A DNA stretch of 64,000 nt from Chrysaora quinquecirrha. Taxonomy: Eukaryota > Cnidaria > Scyphozoa > Semaeostomeae > Pelagiidae. The notes beneath the pieces were generated by a model. The model searched no databases. It was not told where the DNA came from and was given only the letters and a program-made list of their open reading frames with translations. A program made the translations under genes and the position numbers. Below are positions 34,835-46,038 of this stretch, one piece after another (position 1 is the stretch's first letter; each line of letters begins with the position of its first letter). The DNA lies in the NCBI GenBank assembly GCA_014526335.1, contig JACTAT010000337.1, positions 543,407 through 607,406 of the forward strand, read 5' to 3'.

Positions 34835-36413
34835 TTTCCCACCAAAATGGATAACACAGCCAACAAAATGGCGACTGACAACAGAGCAACATTGTGGAAG
34901 AACAATGAAACTTTAAAGTTAGCAATCAAGAAATATGTCACGAAAGGCTTGCAACGTAATGAAGCACTGGATTTTTTTAAAAGAGATTTCGCACAATATC
35001 CTTGGAGTATGAGATTATTAGATCGACGCATGAGACACTTTGAGATTCATTATCATGACAGTGGCGCAGATTATTAAGAAGTCGAGAAAGCTGTCAAGGA
35101 GGAACTTGCTGGTCCAGGAAAATTATTGGGGTATAGGGCTTTGCATTAAAAAAAAGGCAAAAGTATGATATTCTTGTGACAAGAGACAGGGTCTACGACA
35201 TGATGTACAACATAGACCCAAGTGGCCTAGTTGGTCGTGGTGGAGTTGGCAGAAAGAAATCTGGGAAAGAGAAAGGAAACTTTACATCACTCCGCACAAA
35301 CTGGGTTCATTCACTGGATGGACATGATAAGCTGATGGGTTTCCAAAATTCAACCTTCCCTCTTGCCATCTATGGCTGTATGGATACTAGGAGCAGGAAA
35401 CTACTTTTGCTCTGTGTCTGGATGAGTAATCATGATCCCCAGTTGATTTGCCGATGGTATTTAGAATACTTGATGGAGTCCTTGGTCATGCCATCAATGA
35501 TCAGGATAGATAAAGGGACAGAGACTGGAACAATGGGCACCATACATACATTTTTACATCAGGCTCGCACAGATATTGAAGATCCAACGGATACAGTTAT
35601 TTATGGACCTTCAACTGCCAACCAGGTTTACTTATATACATATTCTTTCATAACCAGCTGCTTTAAGCAAGGCAGACTCGGCAAGGCAAAAACTTCAGCA
35701 ATTCTAGTACTGGATAGAGGAATGCTCAGCAATTTGAAAATTTTAGTGTTTATCCAATTACCAATAAAAACCCTGTTTAACAGCTATAGAGAAGTAGATT
35801 TACAGTGGATATTAGCACACTTTTGTATGCAAGATACCATTGACATACTTCTTTCATTCATTCATTTTCATCTGCTGGAAATGCCTGGCTTTATCATTGA
35901 GGACAAAACTCTAAAACCACTCACCTTTACTGTATGTAATGAGACAAGAGACATATCTATTGATAAAGCTCTTCTCAACATTAACAATTCTATATATATT
36001 TCTTTTCTAGATAGAGTGATGGTGGCGACAGCTACATGAGCACCTGGAAAAATTCTACAAACGTCAGCTTTTGGAGCTGAAAGACCATTGGCACTATAAT
36101 CCACATAATGAAACTGACAGGTACTGTCACTGTATAAAAACTGTCCATAAGAAAAACTCATCAAATTTCATTGATTGAAGATTTTAATTTTCCAAAGTAC
36201 AAGCATTTTGTGTTATATCATGCACGGTATCATGTAGCTTCCCTGAATAACTTCAGGAATGGATAGGATTTGGGGCCAAGATGCTCTACACACAGGACAT
36301 TTTCCAGCAAATATTTTCATAATTATGGGGAATCAAGGTAAATATATTCGGACTTATCAAGGCTGTTTCTGACACTGTATTCGACATGATAGTCACCACT
36401 TATCATGACAAGC

Positions 36414-36475
36414 CTTTGATATTTAGTTGGGCAACGTTTCGGGAGAGATCCGTCTCCCATCATCGGGCAATGAGA
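36414..36475. repeat. Short conserved repeat fragment in transposase intron
   Basis: The stretch around CAACGTTTCGGGAGAGATCC, followed by a CATCGGGCA end, resembles a segment I associate with the untranslated ends of dispersed retroelements in several animals. It lies in intron 2 of the IS3EU-like transposase and is probably a nested fragment. Confidence 0.3.
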
Positions 36476-36682
36476 AATGTGGTTTCTTGCCTATTTATTG
36501 CAAAGGTCGGATCGAAAGGTGTGAAATTAACCGGACCTGCGAGGAAGCTCGGAATTTTTTGGCACTCAATTTCTAAAATTTGTGGCGCCAAAATTGCGTT
36601 CAGTGCAACTTTTGATGATATTCAACCAGAATCAAGGGTTGTTTTTGATGAAATTAACAGTATAATAGGCAGATAATTTTGT

Positions 36683-37142
36683 ATACCGTATTTACTCTAA
36701 TATTCCCGCTTCCCTAGTAATCCCACTTGTATTTCAGAATGAAAGAATAACCCTGCCTCCCCAGTAATCCCGCATGCTGGATTGGAACATCTAATGGTTT
36801 TGTATTATTATTGATGTCACTTTAATTAGTTATGTACTTCTGTCATTCTGTCATTAGCTGTAAAAATTCAATACAAATTGTAATTAGGTAGGCATTTGCT
36901 GGATGTAAAAAAAGTCAAATTCAAAAAGCTAGTGGAATTTGCTATTCTTTACACAATCTTTGCGGCTCTCTGATTTGCCACAATCATCTTTTCAAAGTTG
37001 AAACGCAATCCTTAAACTGGACCTCAAGGTATTGAAAAAATAATCCTGCCTCTCCAATATACCTGCCTCTGTAATAATCCCACCTTCTTTATTAGGTTGA
37101 AATGCTAACCCTGCAGCGGGAATATTAGAGTAAATACAGTAT
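36683..37142. repeat. MITE with 27-bp terminal inverted repeats
   Basis: The left end ATACCGTATTTACTCTAATA (36,683 on) pairs with the reverse complement of the right end (37,116-37,142) with one mismatch. The interior contains repeated short words such as TAATCCCACC/TAATCCTGCC. It is 460 bp, non-coding, and inserted in transposase intron 2. The terminal sequence resembles that of the MITE at 44,354-44,689, so both may be moved by related transposases. Confidence 0.82.
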
Positions 37143-38267
37143 CATATAATCGGTCATCTATTGAGGGAGACTTACTGGAATTTACAAAATCCCAATTTTC
37201 AGTGCCCTCCACAAGATTTGTCTACAAATCGCCCTTTTGAGATAAAATTGGTATTGTAGCTATAAGTTTTTCGGTTGATTTTTGTTGAATTGAAGCTTTA
37301 CAGATTACTAATAGTAAATCTTTTTTTTTAGGAAACAACTGGCGTTTATCATGGTGCCTTTAATTCAAAAAGAGTTGGATCTTTTCAAAGATACAATATG
37401 GAATCTTCATAGGATCAGGGCCCAGAAAGATACAATGTTACCAGATGGCATCCCATAACATATTTTTAATTTTCCTGAAAGAAATAGACTGCAGGAATGT
37501 GGTAAGAGTTGTACTATTTAAGGCCATTTTGTCTTAAATAATGTAAAAGAATACACATTCTATTTTGAAAACTCTATTTATTTCAAGTTAGTTAGTCAGT
37601 CATTGGCCTTTAGACTTGTCAGTCACTTGCCTTAATGGCAAGAAAGCAGTACTAATGTACCTTAGAGGTGAAAAGTTGATTTTTCTAGCTGTATTCTTCA
37701 ATACATTCACTGTATTTTGTGTGACTTTTTGCTTATTTGCAGAGGAGGAATTGCTGCCATCAACATGGTTGGTGTGAACTATGGACATATTTTGTTGTTA
37801 TGAGCAAATGTAAACGTTACTGTTTACACTTGAGACTTGAGGTGCTACTAAGAGTTGATATTGATATAATTGACTTTGTACAGGCACTATCTTCATAAAA
37901 CACACAATCTCAAGTTCTACCCTAATTCCACTGTTCCATCATTGTTTCATGGCTAATATTGTGTTCTGTTTTACAGGATATAAGGTAACAGAGGAGCAAC
38001 TGAGAGAAGTTGCAATCCATTCAGAAGTCCTTTCTATTGGTGAAGATTATCTCACACCTGAATTTGGAGAAGAATGTGAAAGAATAATTGACTGCAATTT
38101 CATAGAACCAAACGATTGTAAAACTGCATTTAACTACTTAAAAGAACATTTTCAATCAGCTAATGTAACAGAACCTGTAAATTGAACATAATTTAGTTTC
38201 CTTGAAAGAATAACTGTAAATGTTACGTGCTGCAACAGCAAGTCTTTTATTTGTTTTTTCATGCCTG

Positions 38268-39724
38268 TCAGACCAGTGGTTCCAAATCTAAGAATCTGCA
38301 AAATACACTGCATTCGTGACCATTAACAAAGTTGGTTATAGCAATTTCAGAAAGATTGCCAGTGCAGTACAAGAATTCATTATCCTCATCAAGTGAGTCT
38401 GAGGAAGCAATTTGAGGATCAAACATGTTATACCCATTTCCTTGAACATCTAGCAACATTATCTTCTTGTTTGATTTTGCATAGGAATAGTGAGAAAGGC
38501 TCTCAGCCTTTTCACCAATGTCATCAGGTGGGGTATAGCAAACTGCACCTGTGTTGTTGATGTACTTAACAAAGTCACCAGGAATCCACTCCTCTATTGA
38601 TACAAAATCCTGTCCAATTTCACCATGAAAGATCATCTTATACTTTAAAGGTGGACCATACAAGTCCTCGACATCCTTTATCTTTAATTCTTCCCCAAGC
38701 TGCAATGCAAAATTACGGGCAAGAAGGTGCATTTGTACTACCTTTCTGTTGTCATCATCAACAGTTTGGCCTGTCTGTTTGATGCATTCCAAAGCTGTTG
38801 GCAAGTAATATTTAACCACCCATGCATATGATGAAAAATTTGGATGTTTTGTCGTGGCTTTAAATGCTTTCCGAAACCCAACAGTGCCAATTGCTTCTCT
38901 CTCAATGTGAAATTCAACTGACTGGGGTATCTTGCACCAGGAAAGCAATTCCATATCAAATTGAAAGACCTTAACGACTGTTGAAGAAGTTTTGTTTGCA
39001 TTTAATTTACCTAGTTTTAGCATGTCAGAGATAGAAAGACTCAGAGGAGCTTCTCGTCTGCTTGGAGTGGACTTGTCATCTGGAGCTGGATGTGAATTCA
39101 CAGGCCTCCTTGGTTCAAGAAATACACTTACATCATTTTGAATTGATTTTGCATACTTTGCTGCTTGACATCTTGCAATGAGTGATGATACCTTATCTTA
39201 TGTTGGTCTTTTTTGGGGAAGTTTTTTTTGGTTTCGTTCTTTTCATCTTCACCATTTTCAGAAAAAGATGCCCGATCATTCGGTATAAATCTGATGTGAA
39301 TAACTTTTTGATCTGGTAATTGCTCAATGCTCTTACACCAGGGGCCCTGTTCACCAGCAAGCACATCGCAAATAACATCTACTCCAACAGTAGGTGCAAA
39401 GTGCTCCTCGCATGCAAGCTTGATGTTTTTAAGTGCGAAATCTTTGTCGTCCTCCAATGGGACAAACTCTCTTGGCCCCCTCCTCGTATATTTTTGGGCC
39501 TTCGCAGTAACTTGGGAGGACAGCCTTTGGACAGTAAGTTCCTGGCCTTTTGGTCTTTTCTTCACAACTTTTCCTACAGCTCCTGTTCTCTTGACTTTAA
39601 ACGGTATCTTTAATCTCTTTCTATGCTTCTGCCATGATGCCTGTTCTTTAATTTTTTGATGTTCAAAAATAAGCATTGCGTTGGTTCTTTGGGTTTGGCG
39701 GGAAATTGCATGGGATGGAGGCAT
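38268..39724 (-). CDS. Alpha-kinase domain protein carried by the transposon
   Basis: Read leftwards, the first part (39,724-39,128) is a basic N-terminal region (KRPKGQELTVQRLSSQ) followed by a conserved-looking segment (LACEEHFAPTVGVDVICDVL, AGEQGPWCKS). One frame change near 39,150-39,190 separates it from a 277-residue open frame (39,101-38,268) holding a complete atypical (alpha) kinase domain. It contains FRKAFKATTKHPNF, the ATP-lysine motif YAWVVKYYLP, VSIEEWIPGDFVKYINNTG, LSHYSYAKSN, the metal/catalytic loop IMLLDVQGNGYNMFDPQI, and the zinc-binding end GHECSVFCRFLDL (H-x-C-x3-C). All diagnostic residues I know for the family are present. Alpha-kinases phosphorylate Ser/Thr in helical or other contexts; the substrate here is unknown. 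The gene lies wholly inside the TIRs. The frame change could be a short intron boundary, decay or an assembly error. Confidence 0.9.
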
Positions 39725-39880
39725 GGACTCGCAAAGGATGATGGACTTGGCAGTGCTTGGCTCGGTAGAAATTTCGTTTTATTTTCAACCAAAGTGATTT
39801 GGTTTTAATTCAAAATCATTTCGTTAAAATTTTTAATGTGAAATCAATTTGATTTTGATTCAAAATAAAATAATTTTTTT

Positions 39881-40025
39881 TGCTTTTATTTTCTTTATTC
39901 TTATTTTTGTGTGATTTTTTAAATTTTTTTCAAATTTTTTATTTGTATTTGAAAACGAAATAAAAAATAAACAAAATTGAGCAAAAAATAATGCAAAGTA
40001 TTATTGGCAGCCGTCGGCCACCATA
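39881..40025 (-). repeat. IS3EU-like right terminal inverted repeat
   Basis: 145 bp, inverted copy of 34,691-34,834, followed by the second CTCTTG (40,026-40,031). The alpha-kinase gene starts about 160 bp inside it, so the same terminal sequence may drive both genes. Confidence 0.92.
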
Positions 40026-40070
40026 CTCTTGATTGTATCCAGTATTTCGATAAAGTTGATTGTTTTAAGG

Positions 40071-40525
40071 ATGGCTACAGCAAAGAAAAGTAAAAACCCT
40101 ACTTTATCAGATATTTTTGAGAGGATGGTGAGGATTGAAAATGGGCAGAACGCTATAATTAACAACCAAAAATGACATAAAAGAAAGACTTATGTCAATT
40201 GAGAATGATTTCGCATTAATCAAAGATGACATCAATTTATTAAATAGAAAATGATTGTGAAGCAGAAGAAATAAAAAGGAAGCTGGATTGGCAGTTTGAT
40301 CGCCTCAAAGAAGTTGATTTTGAGCCGGAAGCATATCTTGATCTAATCAGAGATTTTGCTACATGGAGTGCTTTTGCAAAACTTCGACTCAGTGCACATA
40401 ACTTGCAGATTGAGGTTGGAAGATTTTCGAAACCGAAAATTCCTAGTAGCGAAAGATACTGTTTATATTGCAAATCTCTAGGGTCAAATGAACTGGAAGA
40501 TGAAATTCATTTTACTCTTAATTTT
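40071..40525 (+). pseudogene. LINE-like remnant with coiled-coil and terminal finger
   Basis: An ATG at 40,071 begins MATAKKSKNPTLSDIFERMV, which after a shift continues as a coiled-coil-like segment. From about 40,250 comes a stretch with FAKLRLSAHNLQIEVGRF and ERYCLYCKSLGSNELEDEIH, which resembles the C-terminal finger of certain LINE ORF2 proteins (C-x2-C...E..H). The two parts are not normally adjacent, so a deletion or 5'-to-3' joining has occurred. It starts 40 bp outside the right target duplication of the IS3EU-like element. Confidence 0.5.
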
Positions 40526-40563
40526 TGGTCACATGACCAAAACGCTACCAAGTTAAAAATAAA

Positions 40564-41935
40564 ATGATGGAGGACAAAGTAGTGGAGGTGTGCTTTCAAG
40601 CAGACAAGAATATATTAGAATTCATTAGGGCTGTAGATAAACAGGAATCCGTGAATAAGGACGTTGAAGAAGCTGCTATTAATGTGAGTGCAGTTTTTTA
40701 TAACTTCTATACTCTTGCTGCATCACTTTTAAAGGAAAGGGTTATGGCCTATTTGGTTCCTTGCTTTGACTGTTTGAAGAAAAATGACTGCAACTCCAGA
40801 TTTTTTGATTATATAATGATTCATTCGTTTATATTTAAAATTATTAAACAAATCATTTAAAGATTTAATTATGCTCCATAATTTTAGGTTGCAAAAAGCC
40901 AGCCACAAAAAGAATGTCAATTTTGTAGCAATAAATTCAAGACTTTAGCAGGTTTGAAAAGACATTGCAAACTAAAGCACACTGAAGTAGCAGTTGAACA
41001 TGAAAGAATCAGGATTCTTCTTCGTCATGCTTGCAATGATATATCAAAGGATGATTGTTATGGGGAAGAGATTAAGAAAAAAATTTGCGGAATATTACTT
41101 AAAGATTATTTTGCAAAAGCAGCATTTGTGAAAATTGAATTTTTTCAAACAGTAAATAATCTATGCTCAGTTTTATTGGAAATCAAAGATAAAGAGATTT
41201 TTTACAGCAAATTTTATGAAGTTATAGTGCAAAATGCCATGGATTGTTTTGCCTTAATGCCAGTGCATGATTCAACATTTCCACTGATCACAGTATGTGA
41301 GAAAATGAAGTTACTTTGGCTGGGGAAAGTGCAAAAACTAAAGAATCAAAAGCATTTGTAGCAAATCAGAGAGACATAAGTGCAATTCAGTACCTAGGTG
41401 GCTATGTATTGAAAAAGTTATGCAGTTACATCAGCCTCCCCTGGAATGACCTAGTCATAAACATCCTAGAATAAAATAAAGTAGAAAATGTTGATGATCA
41501 AGCACTTGTCTCTGCCTTAAGCAGACGTGGACTCTTGGGCATATCATCACATATGTGTTTTCTCTTTCTTGAGGTTGAAAAAATGTTGAGAAAGGAAACT
41601 TTGAAGTTGTTCATCCATATTGACATTAGCCAGATGGTTAACTGCTTGATGAACAACATGGTTGTCATTGATTTATACAATACTCTACTAGAAGACTGCA
41701 GCGGTTACAGTGAACAATATGATGAGATTGCTTTTAATTTATTAGGAAAGTATTAACATTATATCTCCAGGTTCGTTCATTTTCTTTTGTTAAAGATATT
41801 TCTGAAAAATTAAAAGAAAAAGGCTCAATTAAAAAAGGCAAGGCTTTAAGAAAGGATCTTAAGTGCTTATTACAGTGCTTTTTGAATTTTTTGTATCCGA
41901 TGTGTAGTTTTCAAGATATTACAATTTAAAGTTAG
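40564..41935 (+). pseudogene. Repeat-associated C2H2 zinc-finger protein, decayed
   Basis: Coding-like pieces are an N-terminal part (40,564-40,735), then after an intron-like gap (GT near 40,735, AG near 40,887) a classical C2H2 finger (CQFCSNKFKTLAGLKRHCKL plus KH). A helical region with FVANQRDISAIQYLGGYVL follows near 41,355-41,410, then 41,515-41,750 (LSRRGLLGISSHMCFLFLEV). After one frame change at about 41,745 comes VRSFSFVKDISEKLKEKG with a basic end (KKGKALRKDLK). I associate this finger plus QYLGGYVL plus basic tail with multicopy uncharacterised cnidarian proteins. Stops at 41,361 and 41,475 mean it is broken. Function unknown; probably transposon-linked. Confidence 0.5.
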
Positions 41936-43870
41936 GATTTTTCGCGCAAAAAGTGTCCCAAGCCGAACACGGTCAGACCGCTTGCTACCAGACCTCTGTG
42001 ACGTAAAGTGTTGGACAAAATTTCAGAGAAGAAGTGGTTGCAGAGCAAGACGGAAGGCCTACGAAGGAAGGAAAAATTGATTTATTTCCTAAAAATATTT
42101 ATAATTTAAGTTGACAGTGACTTGGCTTTGTGTGACTGGCTTGTATATTGTGATATAATCAGTTTTTTCAAGTTGATCAAGAGGTGCACAAATCCGCTCT
42201 GAAAGGAGATGCGAGCAAAGGAAGGTGACACCGAAACAATAACAACCTAACTAACCAAAGTTGATCAAGCTTCTTCATTTCTGGTTTGCACATTTGGTTT
42301 GTTAATAATTTTCCTGTATTGCAGAAGTGTTAGTCAAGTCAGTAATTTGAACAAGGGCTGTGTTAGAGTAGCTAGGTACATGATTCAGGATGAGTGAGCT
42401 TTCGCTTTCAAAAAAAGCGAAAGAGGGAGTTCGAGGAGGCGAGTTCCCAAAAATCTCCAAGTAAGAAACAAACTGATCAAACGATAAAGATTGGAGACAG
42501 AGCTAATTTTGACCCTAGATGAAGCAGGTCCATTTCTGTGCTTAGCCCATTTTGAGAATACTTGCTTTGCTACACAAAAGGATTGAGTGCAAGCCTAGAA
42601 GACTCTGATACAAGAAGTTCGAAGTGATTTATTAGTCATGGCACAGTGCCTTCAATTTGAAATCCACACCTAACTGGTGGCAGTTATGAACTTGCAAAAG
42701 GGTGTAGCTTATGAGGAATGTGCTGAAGGACCCAGTTCCTGGAAGCCGTAAGGACCCAGATGCTCCCTTTTCTTTCTGGAAACAGTTGCCGCTCATAGAA
42801 AATTTAGTTTTAATTGCAGAAGAATCATCAGCAGTACTGGCCATTAACATTTTTGCAAGTGGGTGGCTGAACTGTACTCCTTGCTAGGGCCAAGTGGTTG
42901 ATTACTTAGAATCTTAGCAGAATGCTTTTTAATTGCAATGACGCAAAGATTTTTTATATATCAGATTAGAAGATATCAAATAAGACAATATTTCAAAAAA
43001 CAGAATAATGCAAGAATTTTCTTGAAGTGTTATGTTGAATTTTAATCTTATTGTTGTTTCAACATTGACTGGACTTGTATCAGTTAGTATTCTCACAATA
43101 ACAACTACTAAATAATGTTCAGAGTCCATGCACCCTGTATGACCAGAAGATGGGAACTTTATTCATATGTCTTTATATATACAGACAGGAAGTAGATGTG
43201 TATTGTGCCATCCAAGATGCCAGTGAACCAATATCAGTGAACAAACCAACTTTACCCAAATGATCGTAGATGCCTACTAAGAATTAACTAAAAAGAAGAT
43301 GAATTTGACAAAGATTTGATTAACTGATTATGCAGTATTAATATCTCAACCAGCTCGTTTTGCAAAACTCCAGTATGTCTCCTATATGTTCCTCCCCAAA
43401 GAAGTCAAACTTTTCCCATCACAATTTTGGTGGACCATAGCAATGTAAGCATCATATTAGGTTATACATTTAATTCTTTCAATGCTGCCATCAAAGATTA
43501 GTTTGGCAATGGCTTGATTTACTTCCCAATAGCATCAATATTATGTTGTACTGTAAGTTTGCTGTTCTTCATTTTTCATAAGAATACCTGACAAAGAGAA
43601 AAACAGATCTCATCATATTAATATTAAAAATACAGTAGGAGACAGCTACTTTTCTTGCAAGAAGAATATATGAACTATATTATACATATGTAGGCATATG
43701 GATATTACTTTAAGAAAGCTTGCAGTCTTTTTCCAACTTATAGGCAGTGCAGATTAGACTGCTTTTTCCAGGTGGAATGCTAATTAGATTTATTGGTACA
43801 GGTGCAGTTTAGCAGAAAACTTTAAAATGGCAACGAAAACAATTTGCTATTGAGTCGAACAGATGACATA
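41936..43870. other. Intergenic, no gene seen
   Basis: Around 41,945-42,010 is a comparatively GC-rich stretch (GTCAGACCGCTTGCTACCAG) that looks like part of a dispersed repeat. The rest is AT-rich and closed in all frames. Confidence 0.4.
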
Positions 43871-44290
43871 TACATTAAAAAACCCTAAGACTAACCCTAA
43901 CCCCAATCGAAAACCCTCCCAGAACCTTAACCCTAAAGCACTACACTAACCCTAAAACCCTATCCTAACCAAAATCCCTACCCTAAATCTAAAACCCCAG
44001 TCTTACCTTAAATCTCTACCCTGACTCTAAAATCCTACCCTGACCCTAAAGTGCTAACCCTAACCCCTAAACCCATCCCTAGCCTTAACCCTAAAACCTT
44101 ACTGAAACCCTAGCCCTACACCTTACCCTAAAACCTTTCCCCAACAACTTTAGCCCTAAAACCCTACCCTAACCCCAACCCTTAAACCCTTCCCTAGCCT
44201 TAACCTTAAAACCTTAATCTAATCTTAGCTGTACACCCTACCCTATACCCTAAAACGCTACTCTAACACCAACCCCAAAACCCTACTCCA
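43871..44290. repeat. Degenerate telomere-like (CCCTAA)n array
   Basis: About 420 bp dominated by CCCTAA, CCCTAAAACC, ACCCTAACCCTAA and similar words on the plus strand, with many substitutions and spacer variants. The orientation is TTAGGG on minus. This is an interstitial telomeric sequence or a satellite derived from one, given TTAGGG as the common animal telomere repeat. Confidence 0.85.
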
Positions 44291-44353
44291 TTATAGTATA
44301 GCATATAGTCTTGTTTCCCTTCTGAAGGTGTCCATTAAACTGCATTCTACCCA

Positions 44354-44689
44354 ATTACCATATTCCCTCTAATTAGCGCTGCACCTGAGATTGATTGAGT
44401 GAAATAAGCATTGCCCTCTAATAAGTGCCGCACTCTATTAAGTGCCGCAGCTAAATGTGCCACTTAAGCAATGGTAAAGTGGATTTTGAAAAGAAAGTAC
44501 GAGTTCACAGGTACTCTATTTTCTATTTTTCTTGAAATAGAGGTACACCGCATTTTGGATTTATGAAATAAGCACCACCCTCTAATAAGCGTTGCGTTCC
44601 AATAAGCACCACACCTAAAAATGGTTGAGCAAAATACGCACTGTGGCGCTTACTAACCCTGTGGCACTTATTAGAGGAAATACGGTAAT
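44354..44689. repeat. Palindromic MITE
   Basis: The left end ATTACCATATTCCCTCTAAT pairs with the right end reading ATTAGAGGAAATACGGTAAT. The interior is built from repeated CTCTAATAAGTGC/GCGC-type words in both orientations, making the 336-bp unit a near-complete foldback. Non-coding. Ends resemble the MITE at 36,683-37,142 (ACCGTATTT-CTCTAAT). Confidence 0.85.
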
Positions 44690-45385
44690 CAATTAAGGGG
44701 TCAAAAGACAAAACTTTTTCAAGAGTACACCTACACCCTATATTTGTAAAAAAACACTTAGACTATAGGTAGCTACCAACACTGACACAGATGCCTTGAA
44801 AAAATGAAGATTTTGTTGAAATAACTGAAATAACATGAGTCTAATGTTTAAATATCTACAATAGTTTTTCTTACCATTTCTGTAGAGGAACAGGAACCTT
44901 CATAGCGCCTGGAACCTGGAAACTTCTAGCGCCTTATAGATAGTGTTGCTGGTTGGATCCGAACTTCGTCTTCTGGTCTTCGGCCTAAGATGAATCGTCT
45001 ACTTCATCAAGTTGATGAAGCCAAAGTTTCATCTTGTAGGGATCTTGTATGGTAATAATTTCCCTCCATGCACTCCAATGAGATCCTCTTCTTTCTTAGA
45101 ATACTGAATTGTCTCCGTAGGAACAAAGCTGATAAAAGTAAGACTGGAGAATGACTGTATTAAAGCACAACCTTTAATTCTTTAACAATGCAAATATAAT
45201 CTTTATAACACAACTTGAAATTCGTTCAAGGCCTTGTCCCTTTCTAATAAATGTATGTTGTAGGTTTTAGTCGCAAAGTCATTCGAATCTTGATGACTAT
45301 GTGTCATGATATCTAGTGTGTTTTCCAAATAGGTTTTTTTAATATTGTCATACAGTTAGCCAATTGCATTTGGTACATTGAGATC
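44690..45385. other. Intergenic, no gene seen
   Basis: AT-rich, no feature recognised. Contains a short GAACCTTCATAGCGCCTGGAACC stretch near 44,890 with a nearby partial repeat of the same words. Confidence 0.4.
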
Positions 45386-46038
45386 TCAAGGTTTGAAAGT
45401 GTACACGAGCTTATTCTTGAATTTGTGTCTTGCCATGAGTGGCAGGATTGAGTAGGATGATAAGGCAAGGTAGCCATGCCTTAGTTCTTGATGATGTAGC
45501 AAGGCAGTTGCACTTTTAAAAGTCTCAGGACACATGTCGCAATCAAAGTAGAAGTAGCAGTGTTGGTAAAGTAGCAGTGTGTATGTTGGTAAAGATATTC
45601 CTTACTGGAAAAACTTTTGCCACAAAAAAAGCATGCGTAACCAGGATGTGATGTGATGATGTGTTGTCGAAGTTTGTTCAAAGTTGCAAATTCACTCCGA
45701 CAATATTGGCATGGAAAGGTCTTTTTATGCTTTGCAGCCAAGTGCTTATGCAGTCCGTCCTCTGTTTTGAAAATCTTATTACAAAATGAAAATTCATGAT
45801 GGGGGTCTACTTCAACATTTCACAAATGCTGTCCCGATCTACGCCATCCAGTGTTTTGTTTTATGTTGTTTTTCCTGTCCAAATGCAATTTCAAGTCTTT
45901 GACTGTAAAACTTCTGTACATAAAGGACATTTCTTATGCTGTAGTTGTATATGGCTGACAATACTGTTGTGGCAAGCTGGTGCTGCTGTTCCTATCTTCT
46001 TCTGTTGAATTGCTGCCATCGTTGCTGTTGTCTGTCAT
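45386..46038 (-). pseudogene. Multi-finger C2H2 zinc-finger protein, frameshifted
   Basis: ATG at 46,038 opens an acidic, Ser/Asn-rich leader (MTDNSNDGSNSTEEDRNSS). After frame changes, a chain of C2H2 fingers is readable: HKKCPLCTEVL, a finger with FCNKIFKTEDGLHKHLAAKH, FPCQYCRSEFATLNKLRQHI, YACFFCGKSFSSKEYLYQH and, after one further shift near 45,580, FDCDMCPETFKSATALLHHQ ending at about 45,386. At least three single-base breaks occur in about 650 bp while the finger residues themselves are intact, which fits recent decay or sequence error. Likely a DNA-binding regulator. It is divergent from the gene starting at 46,749, with a tandem repeat between them. Confidence 0.7.

Larger units (their letters stand above)
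34848..38185 (+). pseudogene. IS3EU-like integrase/transposase, multi-exon, with stops
   Basis: Exon 1 (from ATG 34,848) holds a helix-turn-helix-like N-terminus (LKLAIKKYVTKGLQRNEALD) and, after in-frame stops at about 35,075 and 35,147 plus one frame change, the integrase core: WVHSLDGHDKLMGFQ (first Asp), MIRIDKGTETG (second Asp), GPSTANQ ending at 35,625. Intron 35,626-36,010. Exon 2 (36,011-36,120) opens with the catalytic Glu (IE), then TGA, then WWRQLHEHLEKFYKRQLLE; about 39 residues separate the second Asp and the Glu. Intron 36,121-37,331. Exon 3 (37,332-37,501; one stop) VPLIQKELDLFK. Intron 37,502-37,976. Exon 4 (37,977-38,185) is the C-terminus. All introns are GT-AG with matching phase. 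The enzyme would mobilise the element; this copy is inactive. Confidence 0.85.
34691..40025. mobile_element. IS3EU-like DNA transposon carrying an alpha-kinase gene
   Basis: This is a 5335-bp element bounded by inverted repeats of about 145 bp (34,691-34,834 and 39,881-40,025). Their outer ends read TATAGTGGCCGACGGCTGCC and TATGGTGGCCGACGGCTGCC. The copies are followed through A/T-rich interior with a handful of mismatches. Perfect 6-bp direct repeats CTCTTG flank it at 34,685-34,690 and 40,026-40,031. Six-bp duplication and an IS3-type integrase core agree with what I know of the IS3EU superfamily. Inside are two convergent genes: the multi-exon transposase (34,848-38,185, plus) and an alpha-kinase (38,268-39,724, minus), 82 bp apart at their 3' ends. 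A MITE sits in one transposase intron. The ends are unusually well preserved relative to the transposase. Confidence 0.92.

Noticed and set aside
37600..38185. Alpha-kinase and upstream exon as an ordinary host locus
   Set aside because: Matched 145-bp inverted repeats and the CTCTTG duplication enclose both genes, so the unit is a transposon.
43871..44290. True chromosome end
   Set aside because: Repeats are degenerate and ordinary sequence with genes continues on both sides.
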